64,000 bases of DNA, taken from positions 8,670 through 72,669 of the forward strand of contig JADKID010000001.1 of NCBI GenBank assembly GCA_016721425.1. Reading direction: 5' to 3'. How positions within the stretch are numbered: the stretch's first letter is position 1; every line of letters starts with the position of its first letter. The notes beneath the pieces were generated by a model. That model did no database searches. It saw nothing but the letters and a program-made list of their open reading frames with translations, and was not told the origin of the DNA. Shown here one piece after another: positions 56,342-64,000 of this stretch. Both the position numbers and the translations under genes were made by a program. This stretch comes from Bryobacterales bacterium. GTDB taxonomy: Bacteria > Acidobacteriota > Terriglobia > Bryobacterales > Bryobacteraceae.

Positions 56342-58565
56342 GTGATGAAGGCGCTCGCGCCGGTTCCTCTGCACCGGCGACAGCTGGCGTACGATCACCT
56401 GGGGAATGTGTGGACGGTGACGCCGCCGGATGCGCAGCGGGCGCGGTCGTTCCAATACGACCCGTTGGGCCGGTTGACGCAGGCGGCGAATCCGGAGAAT
56501 GGGACCATCACGTATGCCTACGACGACAGTGGGAACCTGATCGACCGGCGGGACGCGGCATTGGCGCGCATGTGCGTGGTGAGCGCGGCGAGCACGGGAT
56601 GTGACAGCACCCCTGGCTACGACGCGCTGAACCGGCCGCTGCGGAGGAACTACACTTCGGCGGTCGCCACGCCGAGCGTGGTGTACAGCTATGACCAGGA
56701 TCTTTCGGGCGGTGGCACGAATTACTATAAGGGGCGGCTCAGTTCGGTGACGGCCGACTCGACGACGGTGTCGTATAACCGGTATGATGCAGCAGGCCGC
56801 GTGAAGAAGCACACCCAGACCACGGACAGCGTGGAGTATCCTTTCCTGTACGACTACAACCCGGCCGGGCTGAATACGTTGATCACGTATCCCTCGGGCC
56901 GGCAGGTGGCGACTGTGTACGACGCGGCGGGACGGGCGAGCGGGGTGAGCTCGGGGACGACGAATTATGTCAGTGGGGCCGGCTATGCGCCGCACGGGGC
57001 TTTGTCGCAATCGTTGTCCGGCGGGCAGTACGAGACGCGGACGTACAACTGGCGGCTGCAGCCGGTGGGGCTGACTTTGGGAGCGACGGCGGGGAGCACC
57101 AGCGGCAGGGTTGACGCTGGACTATGGTGGTAGCGAGAACAACGGCAATTTGCTGTCACAGCAGATCGCGGGCTCGGGGCTGGCGCAGACGCTGGTGCAG
57201 AGCTACCGGTATGATTCGTCGAACCGGTTGAGCAAGGCGACGGAGACGCTGGGGAGCGCGACGGGGGCGGAGGTGTGGCACCGGACGTTTGCGGCGGACG
57301 ACTACGGCAACGGCTATACTTCGGAGACGTCGGCGTCGCTGCCGACGAACAGTTTCACGCCGACGACGGCGAGTTGGTTCAATGGGAAGAATCAGTTGGT
57401 GAACACGGTGCTGCCGGCGACGCCCGATCCGAATGGGACGGGAATCTGATTACGATTGGCGGCTATCAGCTGACCTATGACGGGGAGAACCGGCTGGCGA
57501 CGAGCAAGCTCGGCACCGTGACGACGACGTATGCCTACGATGGCGAGGGCGGCGGGTGAAGAAGGGCGCGGTGACGTACGTCTACGATGCGTTCGGGAAT
57601 CTGGCGGCGGAGTACGGCGGGACGGCGGTGGTTCCGGGACGCAGTATTTGACGGCTGACTGGCTAGGGAGCACGCGGGCGGTGAGTGCGGGCGGGACGGT
57701 GACGGAGCGGCGGGACTACCTGCCGTATGGGGAGGTGATTCCGGCGGCGCGAGGAGGGCGGTCGGCGCTGTGGGGGGCGAATGTTGGGGTGAGGCAGGAG
57801 TTTGCTGGCAAGGAACGGGATTCAGAAACCGGGCTGGATTACTTTTTGGCGCGCTACTACAGTGGGGCTCAGGGGCGGTTTACATCGCCGGATGAGTTTC
57901 CAGGTGGCATGGTGGATCCAACCACGGGTCAGCAGGTCGGTCAGCCAGGACCGCTGCCGTACGCCGATATCTCCGATCCGCAGACGCTGAACAAGTACGC
58001 GTATGTTGGAACAACCCACTGCGGTACGTTGACCCAGATGGGCACGACGCGATTTGGGTGACCGGCTCTGAATCGGGGCAAAGACGCTCGTGATTCCTGT
58101 CCACTTCACCGGGGCGGGTGCTACCCCAGACAATGTGTATGCCATAGTGTCCAGAGCCAACAGCCTCAATACCGGGGATCACCTGTCCAGGTCGTCGTTG
58201 TCGCTACTGACAAGCCCATATTCGGCGTCTTGAATCGGATGGATGTTAGCCCTGGGTACACGGTAGGTGTGGGGCTGCGGGCGAGTGCGTCATTAACGGG
58301 CTAGGAGGTGATAAGGCCCATATTGATAGCAGGCCTTCAAGCGGAACTGATGCTGCCGCGCATGATGTCCTTCACTTCGCAGGAATCCGAGATCAATACA
58401 CAGAAGGGCCGCGCGACGCGAACGGCAATCGGACAAGCAGCCCGAAACCCGGCTATGACAGCTCCAACATCATGACGTCCCGTAAAGGGCGGAAGCTCAA
58501 GCCGGAACAGATTCAGGAGGCAAAGAGAAACGGCTCGACGAAGCATTGTACTCAGTCGAATGGGG
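56342..58565 (+). pseudogene. RHS core copy 1 with metzincin-like toxin tip (cassette 1)
   Basis: YD repeats begin in mid-protein (FQYDPLGRLTQAANPENG, YAYDDSGNLIDRRD) with no signal or N-terminal RHS part. Compared with core copy 2 at least four indels break the frame, near 57108, 57440, 57548 and 57625. The core ends in GKERDSETGLDYFLARYYSG, RFTSPDEFPGG. The tip keeps AAAHDVLHFAGIRDQY (58358-58405) and SSNIMTSRKG, matching the metzincin pattern HxxxHxxGxxD plus Met-turn, but with Asp where the catalytic Glu normally stands. Short frameshifts separate it from the core. It is probably not expressible as given. A small exported protein gene follows. Confidence 0.75.
56393..57895 (+). repeat. 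1.5-kb direct repeat, RHS core copy 1
   Basis: Nearly identical by eye to 60562-62062 in the same orientation, from GATCAC before the YD repeats to the CAGGGGCGGTTTAC/CAGGGGCGGTTCAC end of the core. The two differ by scattered substitutions and by indels that break the frame mainly in this copy. The starts are about 4.17 kb apart. Confidence 0.9.
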
Positions 58566-58589
58566 TACGACGTGCAGCTGGGGTGCCCA

Positions 58590-58976
58590 ATGATCCACCG
58601 TTCTGCATTGCTGTTCGCCATCATAGCCTGGACCTCGACGATATCGGCCAGTGGCCAAAGGAGGCCTCGGCCAGTTGAGGTTTGGATAGGAGGGGACGAC
58701 GGGTACACCTTAAGGCTTCGGGACGTGGTCGAGGAAGCGTTCCGCCGGTCCACGGAATTCAAGTTGAGCAGTGGCCGGCAGCGGGGGACCTTGCTTGTGA
58801 CGATTCCAGAAAACCTGAAATGGAAACGCATGGGAGATAGAACCCTCTTGACGTACGATGTGGAGTTCTCGACTGTCGGTAGGAAGTCGGCGAATCGAAA
58901 CAGTGGCTCATGCTGGGAGGATGACCTGGGCGCCTGTGCGAGAGCGATCATGCAAGGCGCGACCCGAGTTCCGTAG
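58590..58976 (+). CDS. Small exported protein, putative immunity partner of cassette 1
   Basis: About 128 aa from MIHRSALLFAIIAWTSTISA, a signal peptide; upstream in-frame codons overlap the toxin tip in another frame. The mature part (VEVWIGGDDGYTLRLRDVVE, KLSSGRQRGTLLVTIPENLK) has strand/helix alternation and two cysteines (SCWEDDLGAC). No family recognised. Its place directly after a toxin-like tip, and a similar exported product after cassette 3, argue for an immunity role against a protease acting outside the cytoplasm. Confidence 0.6.
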   Translation: MIHRSALLFAIIAWTSTISASGQRRPRPVEVWIGGDDGYTLRLRDVVEEAFRRSTEFKLSSGRQRGTLLVTIPENLKWKRMGDRTLLTYDVEFSTVGRKSANRNSGSCWEDDLGACARAIMQGATRVP

Positions 58977-59827
58977 CCCAATGGCTATACAGGCGCCACT
59001 GGGATGCGAGCAACCGGCCTCGATTACTTCGAGGCGAGGTTTTTCAACGAAGCCCAGGGTGGTTCACAGGGGAAGGAGCGGGATTCGGAGACGGAGTTTG
59101 AGTATTTCGAGGCGCGGTATCTGGATGGGCGGCAGATGCGGTTTACGAGCGCGGACCCGATTAGTTTGACGGCAACACGCCAAGGCGATCCGCAGGGTTC
59201 AACCTCTACGCATATGCGCTGAACAACCCGTTCCGGTTTGTGGATCCGACGGGGATGGATCCGGTGCCAGTGGGTTGTAAGGGGCCGACTTCGGGAAACT
59301 GCTACTCGACTGAGATTGAGCAGGGTGAGCAGAAATATGCGGCGACGATTGGAGCCCGCGTTCTACCCAGCGGCGACAATGGGCCGATTCAGCGGGTTGC
59401 GAACGCTGGGGTAGGTTGGATCAAGAAGGGGATCTCCGAGATCCTTGACCTGATGAGCCTCGGGAACCCGACAGACACGGTGCAGGACATCCAATGGTGG
59501 CTTCAGCCGAGCAATCAGAGGCGGAAGGCGGGCGCAGAGGGAAGTCTGGTGTACGGGGCGTTACTTGGCGCGACCAATGTGCATCACCTGCTTCCGCGGC
59601 AGTTTGCTAGGTTCTTCAGCCGAGCCGGGCTCAACGTAGAGGACTACACTCTGGTGATGGGCACGGCCGCACATCGGCTCAGGCCGGGAGGGCTGCATAC
59701 TGGAAAGGGAGAGGCGAATTGGAATGGCGCTTGGAGAGCGTATTTCGCTAGATCCCCGGATGCTGGGAGGGAACAGATTTTGGAGCACCTGACGAAGATG
59801 AGGAAGGACTTTGGCCTGAGCAAGTAG
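58977..59827 (+). pseudogene. RHS junction module with HNH/DUF2380-like toxin tip (cassette 2)
   Basis: A short RHS end module (GKERDSETEFEYFEARYLDG, MRFTSADPISLTATRQGDP) is frameshifted by one base near 59192. It then continues LYAYALNNPFRFVDPTGMDP and a linker to a stop at 59827. The last roughly 110 residues have NVHHLLPRQFARFFSRAGLN, VEDYTLVMGTAAHRLRPGGL and WNGAWRAYFARSPDAGREQI. This histidine pattern matches the HNH/EndoVII-like toxin group seen in DUF2380/TIGR02269 proteins of myxobacteria, so the predicted activity is a nuclease. The tip itself is intact. There is no delivery domain, and a strong AGGAGG at the stop leads into the next gene. Confidence 0.7.
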
Positions 59828-59839
59828 GAGGAATCAGCA

Positions 59840-60494
59840 ATGCACGAACTTTTCGTCATGAGACCCCAGGACCGCCTGGATCTCCTCGGAACATGGGATG
59901 ACTCTGTGGACCTTGAACAGATCCACTGCACTCTAAACTCGGGCCACCAACGAGGCGGCAGGAGGGTCACGGATCTGAGTATAACTTTGCCACCCCGTGC
60001 AGCGTGCCTCAACTTCATATGGACATGGTTGACTGAGTGCCTCTTAAGCTCGCTTGCGTGTGATCGCCTTTCGAACCACGGGATCACTGGATTTGAAACC
60101 AGGGCTGCTACCGTTCAGATTGGGCGCAGCGCGACTAAGCAGCTTCGCCGAATTTGTCGTAACGGGATGGGGCGGCGTTGCTCCCCCTTCGTCGGGCGTG
60201 CACCTCCGAAAGTACTGCCCTGCTTGTGGCCTACGGGAATACAGTGACGTCACGAACTGGTCCAGGGTCTTCGATAGCAACCAATGGGACGGGTCAGATA
60301 TCTTCTTGATCTGGCCATTTGTGCGATTTCCAATCGTGACCGCTCGGGTGTCCTCGCTGATCATCGAAGACGGCCTTACTGGAATTAACCTGGTGCCGTT
60401 ATCCGAGATGCCTGTCAGCGAGCTCGGCTTTTCGCCCGGTCGCATCTCAAATTGGTTTCCGGGCCGTTCCGAAGACCAGCTAGGCGTTTCGTAA
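59840..60494 (+). pseudogene. Double-CXXCG-like putative immunity protein, one frameshift
   Basis: Starts with MHELFVMRPQDRLDLLG after AGGAGG. The N-terminal part reaches SNHGITGFETRAATV and then the frame breaks near 60115. The rest continues in another frame as RLGAARLSSFAEFVVTGWGG, LRKYCPACGLREYSD and a C-terminal part with SLIIEDGLTGINLVPL, stop 60494. The layout and the CPACG motif resemble the double-CXXCG (TIGR02264) family, which in myxobacteria is encoded beside DUF2380 toxins. The first CXXC pair is not evident here (HCTLNSGH). Together the two parts make about 218 aa. Confidence 0.6.
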
Positions 60495-60561
60495 GGAATG
60501 CAGGCCACTCGGGCCTCCTAAACTCCGTTTGCGGAATTCTGATGAAAGACTACCGCACGTC

Positions 60562-62062
60562 GATCACATAGGGAACGTGGACGGTGACGCCGCCGGATGC
60601 GCAGCGGGCGCGGTCGTTCCAATACGACCCGTTGGGCCGGTTGACGCAGGCGGCGAATCCGGAGAATGGGACGATCACGTATGCCTACGACGACAGTGGG
60701 AACCTGATTGACCGGCGGGACGCGGCATCGGCGCGCATGTGCGCGGTGAGCGCGGCGAGCACGGGATGACACCACCGCCTGGCCACGACGCGCTGAACCG
60801 GCCGCTGCGGAAGAACTACACTTCGGCGGTCGCCACGCCGAGCGTGGTGTACAGCTATGACCAGGATCTTTCGGGCGGGGTACGAACTATTGCAGGGGGC
60901 GGCTGAGTGCGGTGACTGCGGGCTCGACGACGGTGTCGTATAACCGGTATGATGCGATGGGCCGCGTGAAGAAGCACACCCAGACCACCGACAGCGTGGA
61001 GTATCCGTTCCTGTACGACTACAACCCGGCCGGGCTGAATACGTCCATCAGGTATCCCTCAGGCCGGCAGGTGACGACGGCATACGACGCGGCGGGGCGG
61101 GCGAGCGGGGTGAGCTCGGGGACGACGAATTATGTCAGTGGGGCCGGCTATGCGCCGCACGGGGCTTTGTCGCAATCGTTGTCCGGCGGGCAGTACGAGA
61201 CGCGGACGTACAACTGGCGACTGCAGCCGGTGGGGCTGACTTTGGGAGCGACGGCGGGGAGCACCGGCGGCTTGGGGTTGACGCTGGACTATGGTGGTAG
61301 CGAGAACAACGGCAACTTGCTGTCGCAGCAGATTGTGGGCTCGGGGCTGGCGCAGACGCTGGTGCAGAGCTACCGGTATGATTCGTCGAACCGGTTGAGC
61401 AAGGCGACGGAGACGCTGGGGACCGCGGCGGGGGCGGAGGTGTGGCACCGGACGTTTGCGGCGGACGACTATGGCAACGGCTATACTTCGGAGACGTCGG
61501 CGTCGCTGCCGACAGACAGTTTCACGCCGACGACGGCGAGTTGGTTCAATGAGAAGAACCAGTTGAAGAACCTAGTATTGCCGGCGACGCCCGATCCGAA
61601 TGGGACGGGGAATCTGATTGCGATTGGCGGCTATCAGCTGACCTATGACGGGGAGAACCGGCTGGCGACGAGCAAGCTCGGCACCGTGACGACGACGTAT
61701 GACTACGATGGCGACGGGCGGCGGGTGAAGAAGGGCGCGGTGACGTACGTCTACGACGCGTTCGGGAGTCTGGCGGCGGAGTACGGCGGGGCGACGGTGA
61801 CGTCCGGGACGCAGTATTTGACGGCAGATTGGTTGGGGAGCACGCGGGCGGTGAGTGCGGGCGGGACGGTGACGGAGCGGCGGGACTACCTGCCGTATGG
61901 GGAGGTGATTCCGTCGACGCGAGGAGGGCGGACGGCGCTGTGGGCGGCGAGTGTTGGGGTGAGGCAGGAGTTTGCGGGGAAGGAGCGGGATTCCGAAACG
62001 GGGCTGGATTACTTCGGGGCGAGGTACTTCGCGGGGGCGCAGGGGCGGTTCACGAGTCCCGA
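60562..62062 (+). repeat. 1.5-kb direct repeat, RHS core copy 2
   Basis: Same content as 56393-57895. The first about 350 bases of this copy (to 60911) are out of frame with the rest because of short indels near 60767 and 60885. From 60912 on the frame is open. A recombination between the copies would remove cassettes 1 and 2 with their immunity genes and leave one core joined to the cassette 3 tip. Confidence 0.9.
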
Positions 62063-62783
62063 CCCACCGCTCCTTGATCAACATGTTGAAGACCCTCAGA
62101 GCTGGAATCTTTACACGTATGCTCGCAACAATCCCCTGGTCTATGTAGATCCGACGGGGAATGCCATTGGGTTGACAGGCGACGAAGCGGAACGCAGGAA
62201 ACAGTTGCAGGCACTTCAGGGAGCAGTTGGAGCGAAAGCGGGAGATTACCTGTACCCGAACAAGATCACGAAGACGAACGACGATGGCTCGACAAGCACA
62301 AGCTATTTCGTTGGCGTTCTGGATGGTGGTCCGAGTGGCGAAGGCCCAGCGTTTGAATCACTTAATGCATCTTCGAGTGACCTGAATGGTGTGATCCAAG
62401 ACAGCCAAGTTGCCCAAGTTAGCTTGATGAACGCAGGCGAAGCTTTCACTTATTTCAGCCCAACTGGGAGGATGGCTGCCTTGGATTCAAACACGGCGGG
62501 CATGACTTCTCCTTTCAACCAGCCGGCGCCGATCAAGATCTGGGTGCTTGATCCATCGAGCTCGTCCTACTCCAACCTCCCCGGTAGCTCGATGTCCGAT
62601 GGCCGTCCTGGTTCACGGTCTTTGATGACCACGCTAATACATGAACTTGGTCATGCGGCTTGGCAAATGGACAAGAAAGCTGGACGGGCAGTGCCCAATG
62701 ATCCCTATGGCAATGGCCGAGCCCTCCAGTTCGAGAACAACGTCCGAAAACGGATGGGTGGTTCGATCAGAAAGATTCACTAG
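60912..62783 (+). CDS. RHS core copy 2 with HELGH zincin-like toxin tip (cassette 3)
   Basis: Open for 623 aa from a GTG at 60912, although true RHS homology starts upstream in another frame. YD repeats (VSYNRYDAMGRVKKHTQ, SYRYDSSNRLSKATETLG) lead to the core end GKERDSETGLDYFGARYFAG, RFTSPDPP and YTYARNNPLVYVDPTG. After this hallmark the tip differs from the other cassettes. It contains TTLIHELGHAAWQMDKKAG (His577, Glu578, His581) and QFENNVRKR, where Glu608 could be the third zinc ligand. This predicts a zinc metallopeptidase toxin. There is no signal peptide, so delivery would need fusion to a full RHS N-terminus. Eleven bases later a lipoprotein gene follows. Confidence 0.8.
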   Translation: MTAGSTTVSYNRYDAMGRVKKHTQTTDSVEYPFLYDYNPAGLNTSIRYPSGRQVTTAYDAAGRASGVSSGTTNYVSGAGYAPHGALSQSLSGGQYETRTYNWRLQPVGLTLGATAGSTGGLGLTLDYGGSENNGNLLSQQIVGSGLAQTLVQSYRYDSSNRLSKATETLGTAAGAEVWHRTFAADDYGNGYTSETSASLPTDSFTPTTASWFNEKNQLKNLVLPATPDPNGTGNLIAIGGYQLTYDGENRLATSKLGTVTTTYDYDGDGRRVKKGAVTYVYDAFGSLAAEYGGATVTSGTQYLTADWLGSTRAVSAGGTVTERRDYLPYGEVIPSTRGGRTALWAASVGVRQEFAGKERDSETGLDYFGARYFAGAQGRFTSPDPPLLDQHVEDPQSWNLYTYARNNPLVYVDPTGNAIGLTGDEAERRKQLQALQGAVGAKAGDYLYPNKITKTNDDGSTSTSYFVGVLDGGPSGEGPAFESLNASSSDLNGVIQDSQVAQVSLMNAGEAFTYFSPTGRMAALDSNTAGMTSPFNQPAPIKIWVLDPSSSSYSNLPGSSMSDGRPGSRSLMTTLIHELGHAAWQMDKKAGRAVPNDPYGNGRALQFENNVRKRMGGSIRKIH

Positions 62784-62794
62784 GAACATCGCCG

Positions 62795-63286
62795 ATGCAA
62801 TGTACAGAAGTTTGCCGTCTAGTTTTTGCAGTTGTCAGCTTGGTGTTCTCGGGATGCAGGAGTGATTCTGACCAGCGGGGAACGTTCCTTCGTGCTGTCT
62901 TTGAGGACTTTAACTATGTCGGGGAGGGAGGGGTATCGAGATTGTATAGACAGGCAGTTGCACCGCCCGGAATACCGGTTCCTGAATCGGCGCAAAGAGA
63001 TAGGCAGTATATTTTTCAGCCGCGGAATGGCCTAGATGCTGTACAATTCGTGGTATCGGCGCTTCCGAGCCGTTTATCGAAAGCAGGAGTAACGGTGATT
63101 GATGGCCCGAAAAGTAGTGATGATTTTGCGACTCCCGATTTAGGGGGGCCAGTCTGGGAGATTCGATTCTCTCAGGGCCGGTACCAAGGGCGAATCTACA
63201 ACCGATACAATTCCTTACTGGCGCAACAGCGCCTGGAAATGCCTGCTGGGTCGAGCGATGACTTTCTGGTTGTGTTCGAAAACTGA
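62795..63286 (+). CDS. Small lipoprotein, putative immunity partner of cassette 3
   Basis: The product is 163 aa. The N-terminus CRLVFAVVSLVFSGCRSDSD is a lipoprotein signal with lipobox LVFSGC. The mature part has FEDFNYVGEGGVSRLYRQ, GLDAVQFVVSALPSRLSKAG and GPVWEIRFSQGRYQGRIYN. No family recognised. Its place directly after the zincin tip, and membrane anchoring on the periplasmic side, suit an immunity protein for a metallopeptidase toxin. Confidence 0.65.
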   Translation: MQCTEVCRLVFAVVSLVFSGCRSDSDQRGTFLRAVFEDFNYVGEGGVSRLYRQAVAPPGIPVPESAQRDRQYIFQPRNGLDAVQFVVSALPSRLSKAGVTVIDGPKSSDDFATPDLGGPVWEIRFSQGRYQGRIYNRYNSLLAQQRLEMPAGSSDDFLVVFEN

Positions 63287-63306
63287 CCGCAACTTCGTTG
63301 ATTGCG

Positions 63307-64000
63307 ATGCTGTTCACCGGCAAGGAGCGGGACTCGGAGACGGAGTTTGAGTTTTTTGAGGCGCGGTATCTGGATGGGCGTCAGATGCGGTTTACGAGCG
63401 CGGACCCGGTGAGTTTGACGGGGGCGCGGGTGGGCGATCCGCAGTTGCTGAATTTGTATGCGTATGCTCGGAACAATCCGTTCCGGTTTGTTGATCCGAC
63501 GGGGATGGAGACGGGGAACCCGGTGGCGGTGCCTTGTACGGACCCGGGTTCGGGGAACTGCTTCACGACATTGCCGCAGAAGGACGGCGAGCAGAAGTAC
63601 TTGGAGTGGCTTGCGCTCCGCACTGAGCCCCAGCCCACGCAAGACTTCGGCCAGAAGTTCACAGTTGAGATGGACAGACGGAGCGAGCCCTCGAAGCAGC
63701 TTATAGGTGCCGTCGCAGTAGGTGCTGTGGCGGTCGGTGCAAGCGCTGCAGTTGCACCAGTGGCTGGACAGGCCATCAATGAGCTCGCGTTTGGGTCCGC
63801 AACTGAACGGTTGTTCTGGGCAGGTGGACAGGTCGCCGCCGAGGCTGCTACGGCATCCGGAATTGGCCGTGTTATCAGCCAGTCTCCGGTTGGTGGCGCT
63901 TTCGAGCGGTTAACCAGTTCTCTATCGTACAGATGGCAGCGGCCTGGCTGGGCGGTCCTATCGAGGTTCTGGGCTTCCGGGGCGGCTGGGACTGTCAATG
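63307..64000 (+). CDS. RHS junction module with unidentified tip, cut by window end (cassette 4)
   Basis: Open from the ATG at 63307 to the window edge, at least 231 aa. It starts MLFTGKERDSETEFEFFEAR and continues MRFTSADPVSLTGARVGDP, LYAYARNNPFRFVDPTGMET, the same junction type as cassette 2 but without its frameshift. The following segment (GSGNCFTTLPQKDGEQKYLE) resembles the cassette 2 linker. Then comes an Ala/Val/Gly-rich stretch (QLIGAVAVGAVAVGASAAVA) and unfamiliar sequence. The toxin domain, if any, lies beyond 64000. The frame is open a little upstream of the ATG, and no ribosome-binding site is obvious. Confidence 0.75.
   Translation, partial: MLFTGKERDSETEFEFFEARYLDGRQMRFTSADPVSLTGARVGDPQLLNLYAYARNNPFRFVDPTGMETGNPVAVPCTDPGSGNCFTTLPQKDGEQKYLEWLALRTEPQPTQDFGQKFTVEMDRRSEPSKQLIGAVAVGAVAVGASAAVAPVAGQAINELAFGSATERLFWAGGQVAAEAATASGIGRVISQSPVGGAFERLTSSLSYRWQRPGWAVLSRFWASGAAGTVN

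Overview
The window looks like a chromosomal segment of a high-GC acidobacterium, most likely of the Bryobacterales/Solibacter type. The lineage call is an inference from gene content. It carries a winged-helix/TolB-propeller regulator, a VWFA-related secreted protein, an orphan MacB/FtsX-type permease, many secreted carbohydrate-active proteins and a Gfo/Idh/MocA oxidoreductase with a signal sequence. No tRNA, rRNA or CRISPR array was seen.

Layout. 1-5 kb is a decay zone: minus-strand RHS/YD-repeat debris, an IS110-family transposase, a two-unit hairpin repeat, more RHS debris and a truncated HEAT-like gene. 5-16 kb holds accessory and metabolic genes: a URO-D-like protein, a frameshifted ScyD/ScyE protein, a wHTH-propeller regulator, an alpha/beta hydrolase, a cupin, a phosphotransferase-HAD pair, a VWFA protein and a permease-like membrane protein. 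16.2-18.2 kb has no recognisable gene and ends in a second copy of the hairpin repeat. 18.2-22.1 kb is a divergent GH36-like/secreted-protein pair. 22-25 kb is a SPOR-lipA-lnt operon. 25.7-32.1 kb is a compact flagellar operon (flgB flgC fliE fliF fliG fliH fliI fliJ). 32-37 kb on the minus strand holds yceD-rpmF-plsX-dsbD, a glycerol facilitator and a peptidase-like gene. 37-42 kb is gdhA-mutS-anmK. 42-51 kb holds small secreted and membrane proteins, a DHDPS-family lyase, a glycosidase-like protein, the orphan permease and an oxidoreductase. 51-56 kb is smc-udk.

The most unusual part is 56-64 kb, an array of RHS polymorphic-toxin tips on the plus strand. It has two nearly identical 1.5-kb RHS core copies and two short RHS junction modules. 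These carry four different C-terminal tips: a metzincin-like domain, an HNH/DUF2380-like nuclease-type domain, an HELGH zincin-like domain and one tip cut by the window end. The first three are each followed at once by a small putative immunity gene. No N-terminal RHS delivery part is present, and several joints are frameshifted. The array therefore looks like a reservoir of displaced toxin/immunity cassettes rather than one working effector.

A second theme is reading-frame damage. Single-base or short indels break the ScyD/ScyE, fliH, DHDPS-like, RHS and one immunity gene, and a 116-bp G-rich insert breaks fliI. Several lie in short C/G runs, so assembly error must be separated from true decay.
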